Source: Burkholderia sp. Bp8992
GTDB lineage: Bacteria > Pseudomonadota > Gammaproteobacteria > Burkholderiales > Burkholderiaceae
Length of the DNA stretch: 64,000 nt
Direction: 5' to 3'
Assembly (NCBI RefSeq): GCF_003853705.1
Contig: NZ_QTQI01000003.1
Location: forward strand, 1-64,000
The position numbers and the translations under genes are program-made. The notes beneath the pieces were generated by a model. The model ran no database searches and was not told the DNA's origin. It saw nothing but the letters and a program-made list of their open reading frames with translations. This document shows, piece after piece, positions 54,799 through 61,948 of this stretch (within the stretch, counting starts at the first letter, position 1; each line of letters starts with the position of its first letter).

Positions 54799-55707
54799 AT
54801 GCCAGATCCCCTCGCCGCGCCACCTGTCGCGAAACCGAAAGACACGCTCGGATGCCTGTCGAGCCTGCTGTCGAAGGATATTGAAAGGTCGGTCGGCGGC
54901 CTGAAGCTCCATCGCAAATGCATGCGTGACGAGCAATTCGAGCGCATCGAAATGGCGCCCAGCGATCGCGGCTTCCTGATCGGCGTGTCGCTCAATGGCG
55001 GGCACCGGCGCACGATCTACGGCGGGGCCGGCAAATCCGAGCGGTGGTTTCAGCACAACTCGATCTACATCCGCGACTTTTCCCGGAATTTCCGCGCGGA
55101 CCTGCACGGCAAGTTCGACTTCGTGCTCATCGAGTTGTCGCACGGCTACCTCGACGACTTGAGTCGCGAGCACGACGGAACGGAAATCGGCGGCCTGACC
55201 TGCGCGCCCGACGCGCAGGACGCGGTGCTCGGCCATCTCGCGCACGCGGTCGCCGACAGCCTCGACGGGCCCGGCGCGCTGAACACGCTGTTCGTCGAGC
55301 AGATGGGGCTGGCGATCGGCACGCATCTGGCGCGCCAATACGGCAATACGCGCGCGCGCGACCTGCAACGCAAGGGCGTGCTGTCGCCGGCCAAGGCCGC
55401 GCGCGCCAAGGAACTGCTGATGGAAAAGGCGGATCTCGGCGTGTCGATCGAGGAGGTCGCGAGCGAATGCGACCTGTCGCGCGGCTATTTCATCCGTGCG
55501 TTCTCGCGCACGACGGGACGCACGCCGCATCAATGGCTGCTCGAGCAGCGCGTGATCCGCGCCCGGCAACTGATCGAAACGACCGACATGACGCTCGCGG
55601 AAATCGCGGCCGTCTGCGGCTTCGCGGACCAGAGCCATCTGAACCGCGTGTTCGCACGCATCGTCGGCCATCCGCCCGGCGCATGGCGGCGCGAACTGTC
55701 GCGCTGA
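54799..55707 (+). CDS. AraC-family transcriptional regulator
   Basis: A 302-residue regulator. The N-terminal sensing half has no recognisable cupin motif (RGFLIGVSLNGGHRRTIYGG, FSRNFRADLHGKFDFVLIEL). The C-terminal two-helix DNA-binding domain (about 200-300) reads LGVSIEEVASECDLSRGYFI, RAFSRTTGRTPHQWLLEQRV and LAEIAAVCGFADQSHLNRVF. GAAGGA 10 bases upstream supports the ATG; an ATG 39 bases earlier is possible. It is convergent with the porin/VOC genes and so may control the winged-helix side or a distant target. Confidence 0.93.
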   Translation: MPDPLAAPPVAKPKDTLGCLSSLLSKDIERSVGGLKLHRKCMRDEQFERIEMAPSDRGFLIGVSLNGGHRRTIYGGAGKSERWFQHNSIYIRDFSRNFRADLHGKFDFVLIELSHGYLDDLSREHDGTEIGGLTCAPDAQDAVLGHLAHAVADSLDGPGALNTLFVEQMGLAIGTHLARQYGNTRARDLQRKGVLSPAKAARAKELLMEKADLGVSIEEVASECDLSRGYFIRAFSRTTGRTPHQWLLEQRVIRARQLIETTDMTLAEIAAVCGFADQSHLNRVFARIVGHPPGAWRRELSR

Positions 55708-55747
55708 TTCCGTCACGCGCGGCGACGGCTCCCGCGCGCCATGCTCG

Positions 55748-55885
55748 CTATCGAAGCGGCGTCGTGTCGTAGTCGACCGGCACCCAGTCGTACTGCGCCC
55801 CGTCCCGGCGCAAATGCCCGCGCCCGTGAAACGCGATGTGCGCGGCACCGACCAGATAACGCTTGTCCGCCACGCGCTTCAGCCT
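55748..55885 (-). pseudogene. C-terminal remnant, probably of a metallo-beta-lactamase-fold hydrolase
   Basis: The last 45 codons of a gene, ending at TAG: YLVGAAHIAFHGRGHLRRDG then AQYDWVPVDYD. This is the closing pattern (AAHxxFPGxGHLRxxGxxYxWVPV) I associate with MBL-fold hydrolases, recalled from memory and not checked. Nothing upstream in frame matches, since the frame runs into the porin gene. The remnant lies just after the porin stop. Confidence 0.45.
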
Positions 55886-55905
55886 ATCGCGCCGGGTGCG
55901 CCGCG

Positions 55906-57366
55906 CTACCAGCCGAACTTCGCTTCCATGCCGACATAGTCGGCATTGCGCGCACCGAGCGCGCGAATCGAGTCGGCGATCTGGAAGTGCACGGCCTCGA
56001 CGGCCAGCGCCACGTTCGCATTGACGAGCCAGTCGACGCGCGCCTGCGCATACATGCCCGTCCACGAACCGCCCTTGCCGGCCGTGCCGGGCACCGCCGA
56101 CATCCCTTGCCCGTAGATCGCGTCGGCCGTCGTCTCGCGCCACTGGAAACCGACCGCGGTCAGCACCGTCACGTTGCTCGCCGGCTTGAACGTCAGCGAA
56201 GGCTTCACGTGAATCAGGTTGCTGTAGCCGGTGTAGCCGGCGAGCGTGAAGTAATAGCCGTTCGGGAACAGCGGGTTGAAGGTGCCCATGCGCCCGTCGC
56301 CGGGATGCCGGTCGCCCGATGCGCCGTCGACCTGGAGGCCGATGCGCGGCGTGCCGGCCGTCTTCGTGAACGTGTAGCCGCCCAGCGCGCCGAACGCCCA
56401 CGCACCGATCGTGTCCTGCCCGATGTGCCCCGTCTGGAGCATCGCCTCGACGTCCCAGTCGAGCCGGCCGGATTTGCCCGCGTAGCGCATGTCGAATACG
56501 TCGCGCCGCTCGTTCCCGGCCCCGGCGAGATAGCGTGCGTTGTCGCGCGTATAGCGCGACCAGTAGCCCGACAGGTCGCCGGGGCCCGTGCCGTTGCGCT
56601 CGATGCGCACGCCGTCGAATCTCAGGTGCCGGTTCGACACGTCGTCGAACGCCGCGTCGTTGCGATACTGCACCGGGCGCGTCATATAGCCGATCAGCCG
56701 CCATTTGCCGATCTCGTAATCCGCCCACAGCGCGTCGAACGCCTGGCGCACGTTCGGGCCGTCCCGCACCGACACGAAGCGCTGCAAGTCGTAGGCCATC
56801 TCCTGCCGGCCGATGCGGGCCTTGAACGTGCCGCCGCCGATCTGGTCGACGTACGCGACGAACGCCTGCTCGACATCAAGCTGGTCCTTGTCCACCGTGC
56901 CGACCGTGTCCTTGCCAAACGGCCGCGCATCGACGAACTGGACGAACGCCTGAAAATGCCCGGCATAACGCAGGTCCGCATGCACCGTCGCACGCTGGAT
57001 CACGTAATTGTCGTCATGCGCGGCGCCGAGCCCGAACAGCGGCGCGTTGTTCAGCTCGAAGCGCTCGCGCAGGTTCGCGCCGAGCGACAGATAGGTCGAC
57101 GGGTCGGCGCCCAGCGGGATGTACTTCAGCGAATCGAGCGGCTTGCGCGGCACGCATGGATTCGCGAGCACCGACCAGTCTTCCTGCCAGCGATTGAACA
57201 GCACCGCGGGGCGCTTCGCGGTGCACGCGGCGCCGGCGGTCGATGCCGGCGCCGCGGATTCCTCGGCGCCGGCCGCCGTACCGGCGTACGTCGCGACGCC
57301 GCCCGCCAGCACGGCGGCGGGCAGCACGCGCCGCCACGCCCGTTTCATCGGCCGGCGGCCCATCAT
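55906..57366 (-). CDS. Alginate-export (AlgE-like) family outer-membrane porin
   Basis: A 486-residue outer-membrane barrel with a signal peptide (MKRAWRRVLPAAVLAGGVAT, cut near GAEE). Family blocks are SLGANLRERFELNNAPLFGL, YVIQRATVHADLRYAGHFQA, FVQFVDARPFGKDT, ARIGRQEMAYDLQRFVSVRD and GPNVRQAFDALWADYEIGKW. It ends in Trp (YVGMEAKFGW), like many barrels. It has more negative strands than positive, suiting an anion channel. The first ATG overlaps the VOC gene's stop (ATGA); ATG 57348 is an alternative. It may admit the substrate or product of the exported VOC protein upstream. Specificity is inference only. Confidence 0.9.
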   Translation of the reverse strand: MMGRRPMKRAWRRVLPAAVLAGGVATYAGTAAGAEESAAPASTAGAACTAKRPAVLFNRWQEDWSVLANPCVPRKPLDSLKYIPLGADPSTYLSLGANLRERFELNNAPLFGLGAAHDDNYVIQRATVHADLRYAGHFQAFVQFVDARPFGKDTVGTVDKDQLDVEQAFVAYVDQIGGGTFKARIGRQEMAYDLQRFVSVRDGPNVRQAFDALWADYEIGKWRLIGYMTRPVQYRNDAAFDDVSNRHLRFDGVRIERNGTGPGDLSGYWSRYTRDNARYLAGAGNERRDVFDMRYAGKSGRLDWDVEAMLQTGHIGQDTIGAWAFGALGGYTFTKTAGTPRIGLQVDGASGDRHPGDGRMGTFNPLFPNGYYFTLAGYTGYSNLIHVKPSLTFKPASNVTVLTAVGFQWRETTADAIYGQGMSAVPGTAGKGGSWTGMYAQARVDWLVNANVALAVEAVHFQIADSIRALGARNADYVGMEAKFGW

Positions 57367-58304
57367 TTCGACCGCGAGTGGATCTCGGCGACGTAGCCGC
57401 CCGGGAACTGCACGAGCGCGGCGTCGCGCCCGTCCGACGTGAACGTCGGCACCAGCACGGTCACGCCCGCGGCCTGCGCCTGCTTCAGCGTCGCGGCCAG
57501 GTCCGGCACTTCGTAGCCGGTCATCTCGCGGCCGAACGGGTAAGGCAGGTGGCCGTCGGTGGCGAGCACCGTCATCTTGCCGAAACCCGACTCGATGCGG
57601 ATACGGCGGTACGTGTCGTTCGGCCGGCCGATCTCGATGCCCGGCGCCTTGCGCACGTCGGACACGACCTTGCCGCGCGAGAACGCGACGAAGTTGCGCA
57701 CCAGCTTGCTCGCGCTTTCCGGCGACACGTACACGCGGTTTTCCGGCACCGTCTGCAGCGGATCGTAGTGCGGCGCCTGGGTGTGCCAGTAAAGCTGCAT
57801 GTTCACGCCGCCCGGCCAGCGGACGATCGCGTCGCGGCCGATCGGGTCGGGGAACGTGTCGACGATCACATCGGCACCGTGCGCGCGCGCCGACTTCACC
57901 GCGACGTCCATGTCGGTGACGAGATAGCCGGTGCGCTCCTCGCAGAACGGATACGGGATCGGCGTCTTGAAGCCGAACACCGAGATCGTGCCGACCGGCG
58001 TCAGCACGAGCTGCGACATCGTCTGGCTCGGCGTCGGCGTGACCTGGAACACGCCCTGCTGCGACTTCTTGCCGCCGAAGGTCGCGACGAAGCTGTCGGT
58101 GAAGCGGTCGAAGTCTTCGGGCGCGACACACACGTGCGTCGTGTCGTACTGCGGGCCGACCGCGACGGCCGGCACACGCGCGGACGAGGTCTCGAGCAGA
58201 CGCGTCTCGTCGGCATGGGCCGGCGCGGTTGCCAGCAACGCGCCGAGCACGACCGTCGACGCGGCCGTCATCCCCAATACCTGCCGCAATTTGAGTGCAA
58301 TCAT
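57363..58304 (-). CDS. Exported glyoxalase/VOC-superfamily protein
   Basis: A 313-residue protein with a Sec signal (MIALKLRQVLGMTAASTVVL, then ALLATAPAHADE). Two VOC modules follow, one around 50-170 (QYDTTHVCVAPEDFDRFTDS) and one around 190-310 (IRIESGFGKMTVLATDGHLP, DAALVQFPGGYVAEIHSRSK). VOC proteins are dioxygenases, lyases or binders and are usually cytoplasmic, so an exported one is uncommon. AAGGAG 7 bases upstream fixes the start. It is co-translated with the alginate-export-like porin, which suggests a shared envelope function. Confidence 0.92.
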   Translation of the reverse strand: MIALKLRQVLGMTAASTVVLGALLATAPAHADETRLLETSSARVPAVAVGPQYDTTHVCVAPEDFDRFTDSFVATFGGKKSQQGVFQVTPTPSQTMSQLVLTPVGTISVFGFKTPIPYPFCEERTGYLVTDMDVAVKSARAHGADVIVDTFPDPIGRDAIVRWPGGVNMQLYWHTQAPHYDPLQTVPENRVYVSPESASKLVRNFVAFSRGKVVSDVRKAPGIEIGRPNDTYRRIRIESGFGKMTVLATDGHLPYPFGREMTGYEVPDLAATLKQAQAAGVTVLVPTFTSDGRDAALVQFPGGYVAEIHSRSK

Positions 58305-58354
58305 CGTGTTCTCCTTGATAGTGGCAAGCGCAGCAGCCCGCTGCGCGCGCGCAT

Positions 58355-59089
58355 TCAGCGTGATGTCGGCCGCACGTCGGGCCGACCGGATTGGTAGGTG
58401 AGGAAGCCCAGCGCCGCGAGTGGCAACGCCAGCGCCCAGAAGGCGGCGAACAGATAGGCCGCGGCCCCCGCGCCCGCCCCGAGCGCAAAGCCCACGATCG
58501 GCGGCAGCATGCGCCGCAGCCGCACACGCGCGGCCTCCCGTTCGGCAGGCGCCGCGAGCGGCACGAGCCAGTCGAACGCATCGATCACCGCCTGCGTGAC
58601 GTTGCCCGTCATCACCGTGTTGGCAACGACCGAGCGGGCCGTCAGCCGGCCGTGCGCGTTCTGGACGCCCATCGCCGCGGCGCCGAGCAGGCCGCACAGG
58701 ATCGTCCTCGGCGCATCGGCGTCAGCGATCGGCGACGCCATCACGCCGGCCAGCATGAACCCGGCCAGCAGCACGGCCTGCAGCGCATACAGCGAACGTG
58801 CGCGCACGCCATGGCCCAGCGAACGCATCCGATGATCGAGCACGCGCGCGCCGACGATGCCGGCGATGAAGGCCGGAAACGCGAGCCACTTGATCATGAG
58901 CCCTTGCCCGACGCCGGCCAGCCCGGAGCCGATCAGGATGAAGTTGCCCGTGACGTGCGCGGTGAACAGGCCGAACAGCGCGACGAAGCCGAGCGTGTCG
59001 ACGTAACCCGCGATCGACGCGAGAAACACGTCCTCGCCGCGCACGCGATCGGGCGCTGCAGTGCCGGCGGTTACGGGCTGCGACGGCAT
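58355..59089 (-). CDS. YoaK/DUF1275 family membrane protein
   Basis: A 244-residue inner-membrane protein with about six helices. It shows the family start EDVFLASIAGYVDTLGFVAL and FGLFTAHVTGNFILIGSGLA, and TARSVVANTVMTGNVTQAVI. DUF1275 members are transporters of unknown substrate. AAGGAAG 8 bases upstream supports the ATG. It is upstream of the VOC/porin pair on the same strand, 50 bases away, probably in one operon, and divergent from the TetR gene. Confidence 0.93.
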   Translation of the reverse strand: MPSQPVTAGTAAPDRVRGEDVFLASIAGYVDTLGFVALFGLFTAHVTGNFILIGSGLAGVGQGLMIKWLAFPAFIAGIVGARVLDHRMRSLGHGVRARSLYALQAVLLAGFMLAGVMASPIADADAPRTILCGLLGAAAMGVQNAHGRLTARSVVANTVMTGNVTQAVIDAFDWLVPLAAPAEREAARVRLRRMLPPIVGFALGAGAGAAAYLFAAFWALALPLAALGFLTYQSGRPDVRPTSR

Positions 59090-59442
59090 GACGCGGCTTC
59101 CTTGAAGGTGTCGATTGCGCCGGCGACCGCAATGCGTGCGCCCGGCGAGATCAGATAACGCATGTTCCGCTCCGGTTTCGCCGGCCGGTCCGGCTTGCCG
59201 ACTGGCGTCCGGCCCATGCAACGGCTCGTCAGCCAGACTAGACAAGGGCAGCCTTAATGTCATGGCGGCGGCCTGAATTTTTCTGAATGCGCCGCTCGCG
59301 CGCGGGACGGTGCGGCCGGCCCGATTCGACGCAGGACGTCCCGCGCGGCCGCCCAAACCGCGCCGCCAGCCGGATTCGCTGGCCGCGATCGTGTTATTTT
59401 TCGATCGATAGTTTAGGCACGCGCGCCGTCAGGAGCCGATGA
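59090..59442. other. Divergent region between YoaK and TetR genes
   Basis: About 350 bases. Two CGATCG palindromes at 59386-59391 and 59402-59407 flank an AT-rich 10 bases just before the TetR start; this could be the TetR operator. No gene is seen. Confidence 0.45.
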
Positions 59443-60162
59443 ATGACCGAAAGAAAACGCAGCACGCCGACCCGCGAACCCGGGACCGACGCCGACGGCA
59501 ACGCCGTCACGCGAGGCCGCAGGCTCACGCCGGAAGCGCGCGAGCGGCAGATCGTCGAGAAGGCGATCGAGCACTTCGCGACGCACGGCTTTTCCGGCAG
59601 CACGCGCGAGCTCGCGCGGCAGATCGGCGTCACCCAGCCGCTGCTGTACCGGTACTTTCCGAGCAAGGAAGCGCTGATCGATCGCGTCTACGACGAGATC
59701 TACACGTGGAATCCCGACTGGGAAAAAATGATCGCCGATCGCAAGGTCCCGCTGCAGGAGCGGCTCGTCGCGTTCTACCGCGACTACGCGCAAACCATCC
59801 TGCGGCGCGAATGGATCCGTACCTTCATCTTCGCGGGGCTCAGCCGCGAGGGTTTCAACACGCGCTACCTGTCGCGGCTGCGCGAACGCGTATTCCTGCC
59901 GGTGCTGCGCGAGCTGCGGCACGAATACGAGATCGCCACGCCGGCGACCGACGCGCAGCGCAATGCGGAAATCGAACTGGTCTGGAGCCTGCACGCGAGC
60001 ATCTTCTATCTCGGCGTTCGCAAATGGGTCTACGGCCTGACGGTGCCCGACGATCTCGACACCGAAATCGAGCGGCTGGTCGACGCGTTCCTGAACGGCA
60101 CGCCCGCCGCGCTGCAGCAGCTCAGGTCGGGTGCGACCGCCCGGCGCCGCCGGCGCGCGTAA
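59443..60162 (+). CDS. TetR-family transcriptional regulator
   Basis: A 239-residue TetR regulator. The helix-turn-helix (about 35-75) reads EKAIEHFATHGFSGSTRELA, RQIGVTQPLLYRYFPSKEAL. The rest is the helical ligand-binding core, including IFAGLSREGFNTRYLSRLRE. It is divergent from the YoaK operon and lies before a truncated hydrolase and a flavin monooxygenase gene. Regulators of this kind respond to small hydrophobic or aromatic compounds, so control of the neighbours is a natural guess. Confidence 0.93.
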   Translation: MTERKRSTPTREPGTDADGNAVTRGRRLTPEARERQIVEKAIEHFATHGFSGSTRELARQIGVTQPLLYRYFPSKEALIDRVYDEIYTWNPDWEKMIADRKVPLQERLVAFYRDYAQTILRREWIRTFIFAGLSREGFNTRYLSRLRERVFLPVLRELRHEYEIATPATDAQRNAEIELVWSLHASIFYLGVRKWVYGLTVPDDLDTEIERLVDAFLNGTPAALQQLRSGATARRRRRA

Positions 60163-60273
60163 CCAGACGAATTCAGAACAATTTATCCGGCGCGCGGCCC
60201 GCTTCACCTATCCTCGACAGGCATTCGCAGCCGCGCCCGTTGCGCGCAGGCCGAACCGAACCGGGACCGCCGC

Positions 60274-60405
60274 ATGACCGACACCACGCCTTCGATCACC
60301 CATCACACCGGCACCGCGAACGGCATCCGCCAGCACTGCATCGATGCCGGCAGCGGGCCCGTCGTCGTCCTGCTGCACGGCTTCCTCAAGCACTGGGAAG
60401 GTTGA
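60274..60405 (+). pseudogene. Alpha/beta hydrolase stub (first 43 residues only)
   Basis: An ATG-to-TGA frame of 43 codons starting MTDTTPSITHHTGTANGIRQ and ending VVLLHGFLKHWEG. It is the first strand and oxyanion region (LLHGF) of an epoxide hydrolase- or haloalkane dehalogenase-type alpha/beta hydrolase, then it stops where PETWYxWR would follow. The active-site residues and 240 or so residues are missing, with a new stop. The next gene's ATG is 40 bases downstream. The full gene may once have worked with the monooxygenase. Confidence 0.75.
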
Positions 60406-60444
60406 ATCGCCGCGCACGCGCAAGATCATCGGGAGGAAGCAATC

Positions 60445-61587
60445 ATGAGCGACGTTTCGGGCCCGCTGGCGATCGTCGTCGGCGGATCGGTGGGCGGACT
60501 TTTCACGGCCACCGCACTGCGGGCGGCCGGATGGCGCGTCAAGGTGTTCGAGCAATCGCCGAGCGACCTCGACAGCCGCGGCGGCGGCATCGTGCTGCAA
60601 GCGCCGATCGAACGCGCATTCACGTTCGGCGGCGTGCCCGTGCCGCGCGAGGCGCGCGTCGATTCCATCGACCGGATCTATCTCGACGAGCACGACCGAA
60701 TCGTGCAACGTCTCCACAGGCCGCAAACGCAGACCGCGTGGAACGTGATCTACAGGGACCTGAAACGCACGCTGCCCGCCGGTGTCGTGCACGCCGGCGT
60801 GTCGTTCGAGCGGTTCGAGCAGGAAGGCGACGGCGTGATCGCGCATTTCGCGGACGGCCGCGTCGAGCACGCCGACTTGCTGGTCGGCGCCGACGGCGGC
60901 CGCTCGACCGTCCGCGCGCAACTGCTTCCCGACGCGCAGCCCGCGTACGCGGGCTATGTCGCATGGCGCGGGCTCGTCGACGAGTACCTGCTTCCCGACA
61001 CGGTGCTGCGGGTACTGCGCAACCGCTTCACGTTTCAGCAAGGCGACACGCATCTGTTCCTGACTTATCTGGTGCCCGGCCGCGACGGTGCGATCGAACC
61101 GGGCAAACGGCGCGTGAACTGGGTCTGGTACCGGCGGCTCGCGCAGGACCGCATGCCGTCGCTGTTCCTCGCGCGGGACGGCACGCAGCGCGACGGCTCG
61201 CTGCCGCCCGGCGCGATGCGGGACGACAACCGGCTCGAACTCGTGGACGCCGGTTGCCGCATGCTGGCACCGACGCTCGCCGCACTCGTCGATGCGACGC
61301 ACGCGCCGTTCGCGCAGGCGATCCGTGATCTCGCGGTCGACCGCATGGTGTTCGGCCGCGCGGTGTTGCTCGGCGATGCGGCCTGCCTCGTCCGGCCGCA
61401 CACGGCCGCTGGCGTCGCGAAAGCGGCCGAGAATGCGGTCGGTCTCGCCGAGGCGCTGCGCGGCGTCGCGCGCGGCCCCGCTTTCGACGCCGCGCTGTCG
61501 CGCTGGGAAGCCCTCCAGCTCGCGACCAATGCGTCTTTGTCCGAACTCGGCATCTCGCTCGGCACGCGGATCATGGGGCGCGGGTGA
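60445..61587 (+). CDS. FAD-dependent monooxygenase (2,6-dihydroxypyridine hydroxylase-like)
   Basis: A 380-residue group A flavoprotein monooxygenase. The FAD-binding Rossmann turn is IVVGGSVGGLFTATALRAAG (9-28), with the linked Glu of VFEQS. The second motif DLLVGADGGRSTVR and third FGRAVLLGDAACLVRPHTAA match the family. NAD(P)H reduces FAD for hydroxylation of an aromatic or N-heterocyclic ring; the DHPH-like subgroup is a guess from the overall pattern. It follows the hydrolase stub and TetR gene. Confidence 0.92.
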   Translation: MSDVSGPLAIVVGGSVGGLFTATALRAAGWRVKVFEQSPSDLDSRGGGIVLQAPIERAFTFGGVPVPREARVDSIDRIYLDEHDRIVQRLHRPQTQTAWNVIYRDLKRTLPAGVVHAGVSFERFEQEGDGVIAHFADGRVEHADLLVGADGGRSTVRAQLLPDAQPAYAGYVAWRGLVDEYLLPDTVLRVLRNRFTFQQGDTHLFLTYLVPGRDGAIEPGKRRVNWVWYRRLAQDRMPSLFLARDGTQRDGSLPPGAMRDDNRLELVDAGCRMLAPTLAALVDATHAPFAQAIRDLAVDRMVFGRAVLLGDAACLVRPHTAAGVAKAAENAVGLAEALRGVARGPAFDAALSRWEALQLATNASLSELGISLGTRIMGRG

Positions 61588-61948
61588 CCGGCCGGCGGCC
61601 ACGCGCCGATCCGTGACTCATGCCCGCCGTGGCGCCGACGAGGCGTCAAATTCCCGTTCGATGCAGCGCAACGCGCGTCGCATTCGCGGGCGGCGCGCCG
61701 CCCTCGCAGCATGGCGCGACGCGCTTCTGCATCCGATCCGATATCCGGAAGTGCTATCCTTTCGACCATAAGGCAGAAGGCGAGCAAGCAAAACGCCACC
61801 TCGTCCAGGACACTCGCGGCACCCGAACCGCCCCTCCCCACATCCGTTCCCGTTGCCCGGCAAAACCGGGCATCCGCACGTCAGCCAGCCGATTCACCAC
61901 CGATTGCGCCGGCCGTACGTTGCACCGTCACTTTCCTACGGAGACGCG
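61588..61948. other. Spacer before the right-edge lipoprotein gene
   Basis: About 360 bases with no supported gene on either strand and no clear hairpin. It must carry the promoter of the downstream lipoprotein; a GGAG ribosome site lies at its end. Confidence 0.5.

Noticed and set aside
55906-58581. A long porin fused to upstream coding sequence
   Set aside because: The upstream part is the shadow of the VOC gene; the porin has a signal peptide and starts at about 57366.
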